A stretch of 64,000 bases of DNA from Chaetorhynchus papuensis (lineage: Eukaryota; Chordata; Aves; Passeriformes; Rhipiduridae): positions 76,224-140,223 of the forward strand of contig VWYX01000696.1 of assembly GCA_013396525.1 (NCBI GenBank), given 5' to 3'. Made by a program: the position numbers and the translations under genes. The notes under the pieces were generated by a model, which did not search any database, had not been told where the DNA came from, and saw only the letters and a list, made by a program, of their open reading frames with translations. Shown piece after piece: positions 10,601 through 23,312 of the stretch. The number at the start of each line of letters is the position of its first letter. The first letter of the stretch is position 1.

Positions 10601-13600
10601 AAAAACTGAGTTACAGGGAATGAAGTCATGTGTCCAGTAGGTCCAAGCCTGACATTTGGATGATTTTACAGCACAACACTATCCCTCTATCTTAGCCTGC
10701 TAATGTTACCCACACAGTTTAACATACAAGTACATTGAGCAGCTCAGCTTACAGGCAAAAGAAATAAGGACAGAACAGAAGCAGATAGCATCCCAGAGGG
10801 TGGAAAATTGTATGCAGAAAATAACTCATTAAGGGATGTTAGAACCTATTTTTTTGTAGGCACAGGGAAAAATAATAGAAAATTCTTCGGTCTGTGCTTG
10901 TGTGCTAGGGGTGGAAAAGATGGCAATTTCACAAATCACATGATTGCAAAAATCAACTCAAACAAGACCCTAAATAAGACTGGTGAATTTAAAACATTAA
11001 CTCAGGGCCATTAGCAAATTTTTGTGTCAAGACAGAAATTAATAAAGTATATGCTAAGTAGCCAACAGAGCAAAGTGACATAAATTTTGCTTAAAAATAT
11101 CCACTTTTTAAAACTGAGAATATCTGGGACAACTTGCATCTTGAGAAACTTATATTCCTAACCTGGGACAGACTTCTTCTTTGAAATGTATGTACTCAGT
11201 CAAGTTAAAACAGTCATGACCAGGTCAGGTGAGATGTAGAACAGTTTCATGAACTGATATGATTAAAACAATCATAATTTTTAACTTCCTAATCTGTTCT
11301 CAGAATAAGTTGATATTTTCTTTTTTAAAATTCCTTTAATTTTTGGTAGACTAATACCAATGACAAAGTGAAAACACAACAATCAGGATAACAAAAGCTT
11401 AAGAACCTGAAGGGTAAATATGGGCTTTGTGCTGCCATCACCATCCTCTTGAAAGACATAAGAGGGGAGGTGGCTATGTGTCATGGACCTGACAGGCCTG
11501 AGAGAATGCCACCAGTAAAAAAGAGGGGACAGTGATGCAGACCTCATCATGAGAAAAAAAATTACTCTTAGCCAAATTAATATACCATTCTGTCTTTAAG
11601 AAATGTGCCAGTGTTAATCCCCAGTGGATGATTAAGGATATATTAGATTAAAGAATATCCTTCTTGAGCAACAGGACTAAGAAAAAATATTCTTAAAATA
11701 AAAGATTGAAATTACTGCTGACCATCTTTGGAATACAAAATTCAGACCTTCAGTATTTTCTTCTGTAGTAAATGAGTTTTATCATTTACTGACATAGACT
11801 CCTATGGGTCCCATATGAAACTACTTTGCCAATAATAGATCACAGGTCGCTGCCAATATTTGAATAGAAAAGTTCTGGTGTGCTCTGTACTTTTCAGTAA
11901 CACTGAGTGAAAGGTATAACATTTCTTAGATATATTAGTTCCTAAGTCTCTATTAGTTAATGAACCTACAAGGAGTAGATGATTAATTGTGACCTTGGCA
12001 AGTTTATCAGATGCATTTGCAAGACCTACAATGAAGACTTCAGCAAAAGCACGAGGATTACAACACAGGTTAGACACCTGACACTTTGAAGATGTGTTTA
12101 TATAGCTGCATGACATCTTGAATCCTTGAGCCTATCCTTCTGGCATCTGCAGTTAATTTAGGTGTTCTTGACTTGTTTCAGAAATATCACCACTGATGCA
12201 GTGATTGAGGTGATAGACTCTTTCAGTGTCCTAACTGGGACAGATACAATGGAATCAAGTCCCCACGTAGAAGATACACCATAAGAAGACATACAGATTT
12301 CAAACACTTTTCTTTTTATCTTAGATAAAGCGAATAGTCCCAGATGCATTTACCTCACTCTGGTAGCATCTGATCTTAGGTCACTTGCAGAAAACCAGAG
12401 AGGAGCTGATTTTTACCTGGCAGGTTCCTGCCAGCAGGGTAGTGATCATACTTCTAGTTAAGTGTCTGCCATGCTGAGGGAACTATTTTATATAGTTCAT
12501 ATATATCCTTGCAATTGTCACTGAGATAATAGAAAAATGCAATGTAAAGCTATCTAAATCTTCTTTCAAGACCTAGATTTGATTGAGGCAGACATTGATT
12601 CCTTCATTCATCAAAAGAGGTGATGAAGCTGCCATATCACCATCTATAGGTATCCATCAGCTGGTTTCTTCTGTAAGTTGACTGAAAAACTTTAGGATAG
12701 AATGCTAGTCCAGCAACTCAGATGTAAAACTCTTGAGAAGATTGTTGCCAGTTGCAGCATGGAAGAAAATTGACATCATTTTGTATCTGAAACAGATTTT
12801 TATTAAGCCTCTTTCAAGGCTCCCCTTTTTCTTAAGAATAAAGAAATTGAAGAGATTAAAAAACCAACTACCCTTGAAATCTAATAAAATCTCTTCTATC
12901 AAATCTAAAATAAAAACATTCTCACTTTTAAAAGCCTTTCATGGAAATAAAGATGATGTTGTGAGATAAAAAGTATATCTGGCTTGCTACCATACATAAC
13001 TTTGTCTATTCCATCTAAAGTACTGATTGAAATGTACTCAGCTCTTTTGACCCCTATTCCATTTTCTCAGTAAAGCCTCTTAAACTCTACTTTGCTCAGG
13101 AAAAGGCATTATAAGCTTCAACTCAATGAAGGTCTGCAGGAGTGGTCCATTGCTGGATAGGCAGAGAGCATAAACCATGCAGAACACAGCAAGATTCATA
13201 CTGAAAGTGGGCTTTTAACTAAAAGCATTAATTTCATGTTCAGTTGTGACTGACATACAAAAAAGAAGTTGTGTTTTCTTTTTCAATTTGATGCATTAAG
13301 GCTAAGCTTGAAGGACTACAATAACACTACAATACACAAATTATGAGCTTATCTTCGCACTACTGTATTGATAAATGGATCCTGTTTTAGAAGACCTTAA
13401 CACCGGCTCTCAGTCCAAGATAAAACTTCAGTTTTCTTGAAATCAAAATAATGTTAATGTGACTTGCTTTGAAGCTTTTATTTTTAAAGAAAAATTGCAG
13501 GAACTGATCCTAAAATTATACTGCAATAAATCCTGGAAGAAACACATGAAAGATTTTTAAATACTCAAAAGAAGCACAGCTACTTGGTATTTGACAATAT

Positions 13601-16600
13601 TCCCACTGACTATTTTAAAAGAACCGCATATTCCATACATTAGATTTGTTTTCTCAAATGAAAAGAATCTCCCTGTGCTAACCATAGCTGTCTAAAAGTC
13701 TAATTTTCAATTTGTCATTTGATAAGATGCAGCTGCACATTTTCACTTTAACAATTTACAAACCTTTAGAGGTTAAGCCAAAGGCAGTATCAAAGATTCT
13801 GTCTCAGTTAAATACCAAGTAATGCTATGCTCATCAATTTTGTATGATATCCAGCAGAGTCTTCTTTTTGTCTGAATCATCAATATCCTTAATTGCAATA
13901 ATACAGATTAATACATCTTCATAAATTCAGGTGAAGCTGAGCAAGTCACATAAAGAGGCTGGTGGAAAGGAAATCCTGCTCTGTGCTATTCAGTTGTGTC
14001 TGCCTTTAAAGGGCTAACTAGCTGCAATGTTGAATACACACAGCAATCTCTTTATTGGAATAGAAAGCAAATAATGTGTAATGATGTTCTGAAATGTTTT
14101 GTGAAATAGAGCCTGTTCAGACACATCAGATGGGGTTCACTCCAGGAATGCTCTTAGTCTTCAAGATATTCACTGCAGTACAATTCTTGAACCTCTTGAA
14201 ACCAGTAAGTGTTTGTGGTTTTATATTAGTAAAGTTGTACTGTAGTAAATGTCTTTAAAAACTATTGGTTTTTACCTTAAAGGTTATGCTCACCTATTTG
14301 CTTGATATCTTTTACATCAATAGTTCCATGCAGTCAGCACAGGGTAGCTGAAATCCCAATAAACAAGGGTGGTGACCTTTCGTTACTTGTAAACATAAGG
14401 CAAACTTTATCAAATATTCAACAAATTCTCTTTCAGTAGCACCTGTGTTCTAAGCCCAAAAGGAAATTTGAGAGCAAGCAGATGGATGAGGTGCTCATAT
14501 CAAAATACAGTCCCAAGAAAGAGATCAGTGCAGAAATGCCAACTGAGATTTTATTTACTGTTCAGTCAGTGAGGAGCATAGAGAATAGGAGATGGAAAAT
14601 TCATATGTGATGGGAATTATATATGAAAGTATCCACTAAAACTCAATTCTACTTCTGGGTATGCCTATAACAAAGTGAGTTATCAGCAACCTCAGCTTTC
14701 TTAAGATACTCTATCAAGGACAGCTTATACTTTGGCTTCATGATCAGACCTCCTCTTTGAAAATGTCTCCTTTATAACTACACAACATAGAATTGAAATA
14801 GCTATATCTACAACAAATAGAATTTTCATTCTCTTTTGGCTTCCTGCAATCCTAAACCATTCTAAATTGAGAGAAATAAGAAGTTTCCTCTAAGGTTTTT
14901 TTCAAAGTTCCTGAATTTCACTGGGAACCTTCTGAACTAAAATGGGTATGGTTGCTCTTTGGGTAGAATATTTTAACTTTTTTATCAAGACAAGAATTGA
15001 GAAAAAGAACATTTTAAAATGCATAATTCTACTGGAAAACCTCCACTGCCCTTTCTCTTCAAGGCTTGCTCTAGATATACAACTCTTATGGGGTAGATGT
15101 CTCATGATTATTTCAGATAGTTGCAGAACACTGTCAACCCACTAGCCACTGGTGCTAAGAACAGCCTCAAAAAATTTGACATCAAAGTTTGTGCATGAAA
15201 ATATTAACATTCAGGTTTTACCCTCAGACTTTAACTACATAGAAAAAAATATATGTACTTTGTGTTAAGGAAAAAACAAGCAAAAAACCCCACTTGTATG
15301 CTAATTAATGTCTTCTAAGACCAAGACCAGACAGAAAAGGTTTTATAAGAAACCTCACTGAAGAAAAAAACAAAATTGCAAAAATAAATTTCAAAACACT
15401 AAAATGGCAGCTGTAATGTGGCTTAGTTCTCTTATATTGATTAAAGTAAAATTTTATTTTCTTCTGAAGCATTATGGGTAAACTAATTTTTAGAATTTTA
15501 AGGTCAAGAGACTACATTTTTTCCTGATCTAACTTCAGTGACTATGATGGAAGTTTTAACAGAAGCAATTTTTACATCTATAATTTGGGGGTTTGCATTT
15601 CTCTATATAGTCCTTAGAAAATATTTTGATGAACTAGGATGCTTCTCCAATCTAAACAGAAATGAGACATTGAAGCCTTGGGGGAAAGAGGTCATTATTA
15701 TTTATATAGTACATATAAATAAATACTTCCTTAAAACAGGTTCAAGAAGATCATGCAATGTTCGGTCTATTTTGATCACTTAATGTGGTGAAGAGCCTCT
15801 CTAAACAGGAAATTCTTAATTAACAGATCATTACTAAAGATATTTTCTACTTTAAGAGTCCTCACTAAAGACAGTGGAAACACCTGAGATAATTTCAGTA
15901 CTTTTCCTGTAGATTAATACTTGTGAGGAAGGAAAAAAAAGAAAATAAAGGAAAAGAAAAGAATAACATTTTTGAAGAGTTTTCTTACAACTCAAACTTT
16001 TAGTTGAGACACACTCAAGAAGGCAGAAGAGTGAGTACAGCATTCTTGAGTATTTCATGAGTACTTACATTCTTGAGCTACTTCACTTAAATATGGTTAA
16101 AAGTTTATAATTTCTGCATTTTTTTTATTATTTCTAAAGCCCTAAACCACTAAAATCCCAGAAAAATATAAATACATAGATTCATGGAATTTCCTGAAGA
16201 TCAAACATAAAGGTGGTGTCATTGCAGCTGCAGTACAGATGTTTTTTTCTACACTATTTCACTGAATACTAAACAGATATTCAAAATGTTTGAAAGCATA
16301 ATAAACAAACAACTGAGTCTAAAAGCCTTCTGCATTTATCAAATAGACACATTCAAAATAACTGGATGCCTAATAGATTTTAAAAGATGAAGAAACAACA
16401 GAGCTATACTCAGGAAAACACTGAAAATAAATATTTTGAAATTACACATAATTACATATTTACATTCTTACTATGATTAATAAAAAAGGCAAGGCTCTGA
16501 TGGGGAATGCAAGGAACGCACACTTTTGTGTGCACTAGTAAAAGGATTTCCTAGGTTGTGCAGAACAAAATGAAACTCAATCAGTTACAGACATTTAACT

Positions 16601-17696
16601 TGGTATGATACTGTGACACAGAGGCAGCACATGGAGGCACTGGAGGGTGCAATGGGATGCCACATCTTCTGACTTCTCATAACCCTTCAAAGCTTTTAAA
16701 GTACAGTGACATCGAGTTACAAGCACTCACTTATAACAAAAACCTGATCCAAAGTTCACTCAGCTCACTGTGGCTGTCAGGAAGAATGGACTATGGAACC
16801 ACAATTTACTCAAAATTTCTCATTCAAGCCATACATATCTGATGTGACAGAGAGTCAGCAGTCAAGTGTAGTTCCATGCTTCTGGCATGGGAGCATCCAT
16901 AACATCACACATGGTAGCTCAGGCACGACCATTAGTTATCTTGCAATGCTTTCCAACATTTCAAATTTAACTCTTTCTTGACCTTCACTTTTTCAGTGTT
17001 CAGAAGAAATCAAATCTTATAGCATTATACCAAATGTAAATTATTTCTCTTGAAGTAAAAAATTGCCCTCCCTCTTAATAAATTAATGGATTGTTAGTTT
17101 TGGGTTTCCTTAAGACTGCCTCTATAATTTCCTGTATAATTTCCTTAAATAATACTTGTAATTACTATACCTTTGTAGAGTCGTCTGATACATTCTTCCT
17201 TCTTTTGCCAGAGAAAGGATACATGTTGTGCACATGAATTAGCTCAAAGTATTTAGTCTTTTAGCCTCTGCCATAGGGAAGCTTTAATTTCTTTTGGTAT
17301 TCTGTCTCTCGCAAGGAGTTAGAAATCCAGAGCAAGTTGAAAGGGGATAATTTCTTTCAGGGGAATTAATGATCATTCACTTCTTGAACAGTGCTAGCAC
17401 TTTGCTGCTGCTCTGATAGAAGACAGATTGGGTTTTGCTGATCCTTTTTCTTAAAGTCTTTGCACAAATAATAGTCTTTCACAGCCAGTGCTTGGGGCCT
17501 AGGAAAATCTGAAGATTGTTATCACATCCTTGTTCCATATAATGTAAACAAATGCGAGAAAATTCACAGTGCATTTCCTGTCTTCTTAGAAACACGGCTT
17601 TGGGCCCATAGAGCAGGGTGGAAAAATTTTCCATATAAATTTACAGAAAAAAGAAAACCTGTAAAATTTGTCAGAGAAACTCATAAATCATTTTCC
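7619..17696. other. Long AT-rich non-coding stretch, no gene recognised
   Basis: No exon, RNA gene or recognised repeat. Frames of 60-124 codons (such as 9694-10068 plus and 11802-12116 minus) have no domain and are not framed by convincing splice sites. Simple features include A14 at 8046-8059, purine-rich runs near 15924-15964, and a 9-bp-arm inverted repeat at 9978-10001. Slightly GC-richer islands near 11400-11530 and 12120-12450 were read closely and not recognised; they may be very old repeats. Confidence 0.55.
9978..10001. repeat. Short inverted repeat, 9-bp arms
   Basis: CCTGTACTT (9978-9986) and AAGTACAGG (9993-10001) are perfect inverse copies around a 6-nt spacer. An arm this short is expected a few times by chance in 64 kb, so no function is claimed. 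Confidence 0.6.
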
Positions 17697-17755
17697 ATTC
17701 TGAAAAATGTTTATTTTTTCAGAATATTTGTTTATATATTATATATAAACAAATA
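17697..17755. repeat. Two adjacent perfect inverted repeats (double hairpin)
   Basis: The first pair is ATTCTGAAAAA (17697-17707) and TTTTTCAGAAT (17715-17725), 11-bp arms around 7 nt. The second is TATTTGTTTATATAT (17725-17739) and ATATATAAACAAATA (17741-17755), 15-bp arms around a single T. Both are perfect and share base 17725. The sequence could extrude cruciforms or, if transcribed, form two consecutive hairpins. AT-rich sequence of this kind is also prone to replication slippage. No transposon ends or target duplication were identified. Confidence 0.85.
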
Positions 17756-20700
17756 CGTTATGTATATTGTAATTGTTATATATTGTTTCTTTTTTCAGTC
17801 ATATTGATAAAACACACACAATCAAAGAACAAGAGCCAGCTTTAGTAGAATTGAAAAAGCCTTGAATAAAAGGGAGCTGGCAGCCATCCTGTCTTGGAGC
17901 AGACCAAACCAAATGTTGACCTTACCCCCAGCATAAAAGCAGATGTAACCTTCCTCAACCCTACAGCAAACAGTATTTATTTCCTTCTCTGGTCTGCAAT
18001 GGTTATACTTTCAGTTGCCCTGAATGAGGCTAAACCAGGTTCACACATACTCTACACATCTGCACAAGAAGATTACCTGACACCAGAGGGACTCCTGAAG
18101 TACCACAGACTATGAATGAATCATTCTGTAAAGCAAAGTTAAAAGGCCCTAACCAACACTGACTTTCCTGCACAGGCAGAAAATGGCCTTCAAACATACT
18201 CAGGGTCAGGGGTGATGTTGAAGAGTTCTTTCTGTCTGAAATATCTTCTCAAAGGCAGGGCTTTGGCAGATGTCAGGTGTTCAGTATATATATTCCTGAT
18301 AATAATGCACGTAGAACTTTTGCTTCTATTACTTCACATTGCATAAATACTTAGGAAATGTGGTCTAAGAAAAAAAATAAAAAGAGAAAGAACTCTGCCT
18401 GTTTTTTTCTTTCAATCCCTAAATTATTTTAAATTATCAAGACCTTTATATTCTATCTACAGATTTCCCTTTCACATTTCCATTCAAACAATCCTTTTAC
18501 TTTTCTTGAACATGGAACACCTTTATATCCTGTCAACAACTAGGAACAGGGGAAAATGAGCTTCACAGCATGACATAACTAAAATTACTCATTTCACATA
18601 TGTGAATTATGGTCTTTTTAAAATACAGAGGAATATACTAGAAATTCTTCCTGGACTTTCCACAAGTGCAATAAGACTCTATAAACACCAGTTGCCATTT
18701 TGGAAATATTTGCATGGCTTTTTTGGGTAATAGAGAGTGTCATAGAAAATCCTGGAACTTGGATCTACAGGTTTAAATTGCAAAGTACTATTTTCTGTGA
18801 GAAATGTGGTAGAGGGTAATTTATTAATAAATTAAAATAAGAGGTAGCAAATTGTACGAAACAGCTTTTTGTGATTTCAACTCTCCTGGTATGCATAGAA
18901 AGTTTAAAGAAGGATTTTCACTGTTTCCTGCAACACTTGATCTTGTTTGTCTTGTCTACTTGTGTATAACTGCAATGTGTGTAGTTTCCTATTTGCTGTT
19001 GTATTTTTAGTATGCATTGCATTACAATTCACATGACTACCTGCACAGAAATGCTGTGGCCTTATTTGGTACTCCAATTGTTCAGATCATGAAATTTATT
19101 CTTGAGGACCAGCAGAAATCCTGGTTTTGGTGCATGCTTTGGGTTTTTTTCTGTGGAAGACATGGAGGAAAGAATCTTAACCTCACCTTTATAATAGAGT
19201 GCCAAGGTACAGCCGATGTGTACTCCTTGACCTGTGTACTGGAAAGTAGTCCATGCCTCCCTCATTAACTGTGACTGCAAGAATTTTTCAGGACTTTATA
19301 GCATCTGTTTTCAAACAATGTGAAAAGGCTGCAACAACGACATTATCACCTTGTAAGAAAACTCAGACCCTGAAGTCTTTCAGAATATCAGTGATGAATA
19401 CATTTGCAGTTTCTTTGTTTCCCATAAAAAGCACTAGTGAAGTTTTGAAATAGCTTGTCTTAAACTCTACAGCCATGCACTTTTACAGCCTGTCACATTT
19501 GCATATATTGATAGGCAAGAATGCCCAGAAGTTACTTCCATTATATAATTATGAAACAAGAAGTTTTATAGGATAAACATGAAGTCCAAAATTGATGATG
19601 ATATGGGAATGTCAGCAATTAGTTCTCTTCCCTTTCAATTTTGATCACGACTAATTAAATTCAGTATAAGGATATTTCTTGTGAATTCCTTCTAAAAGAT
19701 AGTTTTCTGGTTAAACACAGGACTGGATTTCCAAAAATTTATGTAGCAATCAGACAAAATTCATATGATGTCACAGCAAATCAGCTTCAAAGTGCAGAGA
19801 AGGTAAGATTTCCTTTTCCAAAACAATACTGTGAACATACCACGTTGTTTGAAAGGTAATGGTAAAGAACATAACGCCATATGAGTGTTTACAACAAACT
19901 ATTAAAAATATAATCAATTCTTTTTCTTTCCAATGGAGGTTACTTTATAAACGTGCATTAAGAAGCCCCATATTCTCTGGAATTTTAGCAAGATAAATTG
20001 TGGGATGTTTCTACGATTGGAAAAGGTCATTTAAAGAACTCCAGCTAAAACGTTAGTGCAAATGTCTGTACTACCTAATTATTGTGTGAACTCTGGAAGA
20101 TATTTCCTTTTACAATTCAAAAAAGGAAGCTACTGAAAGATTTGGCTTTATTTTTATACACAAGGAACAAAGCTCAACCCAACAAGCTTTACAAAAGATA
20201 AGCCTGATACTCTTATCCCCTTGAGCGAAATTGACACTTATCTAAAGGTTTTTTAGTATGTCTACAGGAACAGTATTTTTAACTTTTTTTTTTTTAATTA
20301 TTGTTTTTATTTTTTATTTGTGGGTTTCCTTACAGTTACTTCAGCTGACAAGAAAAGATCATTGCATTTTACCTAGACTGCTATGTATTTGTTACACCCT
20401 CCCCCCACCAAACACAAGAAGAGGTAGAAAAAGCTTTGTTCTTCATTTAGCAGTAGTCACACAAAGATAAAACCATACATTTGGGGTAAATTTCACAAAT
20501 GCCTCTAAATAGACCTTTTTTAACACAGTTGTTGCTCCAAAAAAATCAAGTTTTCTATTTTAAGAGGACAGGGGCTCAGTGCATTCCATAACATATCTTA
20601 CAGATCTTTCCTTTGCCTCCTGTATTACTTTTGCTTATTAGAAAAGAGTACGAATGACTCAGTGAGCGAGTACAATAATTAGGATATAGTATAAAAGGGC

Positions 20701-22518
20701 AGCCAGAATCTGAAGGCATTCCACTTGTGCTTCCAATCACTGCAACTACTGACTGCTTCTCTTTGGCCACCAGATTAATTCATCTGTACAGTTAACCTTA
20801 TGCCACCCTCCATTACTTATCTTTCCCTCCTCTGTTCACCTATTTTGACTTCTTGCCTGTGTCTTGCTTTTCACATGCCCAGCTGTACTCAACACCCTTC
20901 TGTGTTAGTTATCTTCCTCCTTCTGATATCTTTTGCTCCCATTTTGTTTTTCTATCTTTGAATTTCCATTTTTAAAATGTATGCATACAGTAAAAAAAAA
21001 GACCTCAAAATAGGATGCAAGCTGGATTTTTATAGACAGACTTAAAAATTAGAATTGTCATAAAAGAAGATATAGTCAAACCATGTAATTGCAAGGCAGT
21101 ATCGTTGCATATTTCATTCTCCTATCCACCCTGCATGAACTTACACTGTCACAAATAAAATCAGTCTGTCTGCTGTCCCTTTTTCACCTGAGAAGAGTCA
21201 ATGCAGTGCTTTATAGATGCAAAAAATAAAAAATATAGGATTCCTGCCTTGAAGATCACACGGAGAGAAATAGAAAAGAAGAAAAAAGAAAGCAGGATGA
21301 GGGGAAGGAGCAGGCAAAATAAGCATTAAACACACAGGGAAAATATAAGACATATTTTTTTGGCAGCTGAATGGTACTGATAGTACTTGGAAACGAGAAC
21401 AAATGGGGGAGTAAATAAGACCAAGCTGGAAGTCTGCATTAGAGAGAGAAGGAAATGGATTTTGCAGGCAATATTGATGGTGCTCTAAGTGTTTTATGAG
21501 TATGGACTATGAAGTTTAAAGAGGATTTTCTACAATAACATAACTCCCAATTGGACCAATTTTCTAAATTCATTCACATTCCTGTCAGTTTGACTGTGTT
21601 GGTCTCGATGAAAGCATTTTTTCATCAAAGCCTCCCCCACTTTACTGCCCCCTCAACACAAACCATGACCACTAAAAAAAGGCTATGAATATTTCAAAAA
21701 ACTAAATGGCATGGATGGATTAATATTTTAATTCAAGTTATGCTTGCCTTTTATCAAGTTGTAACTTTGAACATAATAAATTCTGTTTAAAGAACCAAAG
21801 GCTTTCATATTCTATATTTTGCCTCCTTTTTCATTATTTATTTTAAGTGTTCTTCTAAACACTAGAATGTTTATGGACCTAGCCAATGGCCTGTCAAAAG
21901 CAGAGAATGAAACTAAGGTTGTACCCAACTTACTCTGATAAATTTTCAATCTAAACCAAAAAAGAATTCCTTTTTTCTTTGCCTATTGTAAACATTTGTG
22001 CCAAAACTTTCTTCACTTCAAATGACAGATCATTGTACAGTATTTATCCCCCAAAAGAGGTGAAGAAATATTTTTTGAGGCTGGCTCTAGGTGACAGCTG
22101 AATTACAGCAGCCTGCCCAGTGTATGCTACTGGGAGTGTTCACAAGACTAGAATTCAACAGTACTGATTGACTGGCCTCCTTTTGTGATATGATCATATT
22201 TATTCTCAGGAATTCATTGATCATAAAGTGCAAGCATGTCATCATATAAAACCAAAACAAATCGATTAGGCTACCTGCCAACAAAGACTTTGCACTCCAA
22301 ATCAATTTGGACACACAGCTAAAATTTCCTAAACTTGAGAAAGGCAAAATTGTACTACAGAAGCATGAATTTTGCATTTCTATCAAAGAAAGTTAATATT
22401 TCTGATAATATCCTTCAGAGAATTTCTTAATACTTTTTTTAACTTAGTACCTCTTTAAGTTTTCATTGTGTTTACTTCATTACATCATATTGGGTTCAGC
22501 TCATTCAATTCATTCAGT
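17756..22518. other. AT-rich non-coding stretch, no gene recognised
   Basis: No gene or repeat was recognised. Frames such as 17894-18115, 19017-19268 (plus) and 22087-22386 (minus) are short, lack domains and overlap opposite-strand frames. Simple sequence includes a T-rich run near 20285-20325, C7 near 20400 and a purine-rich stretch near 21262-21320. The pyrimidine-rich, GC-richer piece at 20700-20960 was examined and not recognised. Confidence 0.55.
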
Positions 22519-22756
22519 GGTAACCTGGGCTGCCTTAGACAAAGCACTGCCAGCATGTCACAGGAGGTGATCTTTTCCCTGTGCTCAGCACCTGGAGACA
22601 CACCTGGAGTGCTGGGCTCCTCCTCAGTACAGGACACATGGACGTACTGGAGTCGAAGGGAAGGCTATGAGGCTATGAATCTCTGTAATTAAGAGATTGG
22701 AGAATCTCTCCTGTGAGGAAAAGGTGAGAGAGCTGGGACTGTTCAGCCTGGGGAAA
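22519..22756 (+). mobile_element. CR1 LINE fragment, plus strand, 3'-truncated
   Basis: The segment follows the end of the CR1 reverse-transcriptase region in order: GCCAGCATGTC, GGAGGTGATC, CTGTGCTCAGCACC, CACACCTGGAGTGCT, CTCCTCAGTACA, ACATGGACGTACTGGAG, ATCTCTCCTGTGAGGAAA, then GAGAGCTGGGACTGTTCAGCC. It has small internal losses (a GTGTCCAGTTCT-like piece is missing after 22612) and the frame is broken, so it is a dead copy. It stops near 22756 just after the TTCAGCCTGGGGAAAG motif, without the 3' UTR and terminal repeat CR1 copies normally keep. The 74-codon frame at 22468-22692 is a by-product. Confidence 0.85.
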
Positions 22757-23060
22757 GTTTTGTTCTGTTTTAAAAATCACATTATGCTTGCAATATGCAA
22801 CACTTACTGTCTCATGCTAATGAGAGCTATGGCAAAAATGGGGCCTTGCTGGATATAACTGGAAAAGTACAGCATAGCAAAAGAGCTCAGTTAACAATAA
22901 ACTCTGTTTCAAATCTTGGTCTATGTTTGAAGCTGAAACAATAATGAGCTTATAATGAAACAGCAACATTCAGGATTCCTATTGAGGCAGGATACTCTGA
23001 AGTTGCTATGCTAAATATTGCATCTCGTGACAGTAGTGGTCCAAATATTTTTCCTTTGAA

Positions 23061-23312
23061 GATCACAGAATCAGAGAATGGCTGAGGTTGGAAGGTACCT
23101 CTGGAGGTCATCTGGTTAAATCCCCCTGCTCAAGCAGGGCCACCTAGAGCCAGGACCTTCAAAGGACCACGTCCAAATGTTTTTTTAATAACTCCAGGAA
23201 TGGCAACTGCACAACCTCCCTGGTCAACCTTCCCTCTGGAAGCACACCAACAAAGCTAGCAAATTCCAAGACCTAGTTTTTCTCTCCCACGTTAAATACT
23301 TTCTTCCCTGTT
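23061..23312 (-). mobile_element. CR1 LINE 3' end, minus strand
   Basis: Starts at the 3' terminus (GATCACAGAATCAGAGAATGG on the plus strand, the inverse of the CR1 tail ATTCT-GATTCTGTGATC). It then shows GGTTGGAAGGTACCTCTGGAGGTCATC, the CCCCTGCTCAAGCAGGGCCACCTAGAGC block, a CTCCAGGAATGGC block and a weaker TACTTTCTTCC block. This is the usual 5'-truncated CR1 with its 3' end kept. It lies about 300 bp from the plus-strand CR1 fragment and faces it. No coding capacity remains. Confidence 0.9.

Noticed and set aside
11802..12116. 104-codon minus-strand frame, fairly protein-like in composition
   Set aside because: No recognised domain, no convincing acceptor and donor pair, and no supporting neighbour exon; kept only as unassigned sequence.
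18708..19504. Several ATTTGCAT octamers (for example 18708-18715 and 19497-19504)
   Set aside because: The motif recurs many times across the window, as expected in AT-rich sequence; no clustering beyond chance.
22468..22692. 74-codon plus-strand frame
   Set aside because: It crosses the CR1 fragment, whose own coding frame is broken; no independent gene signal.
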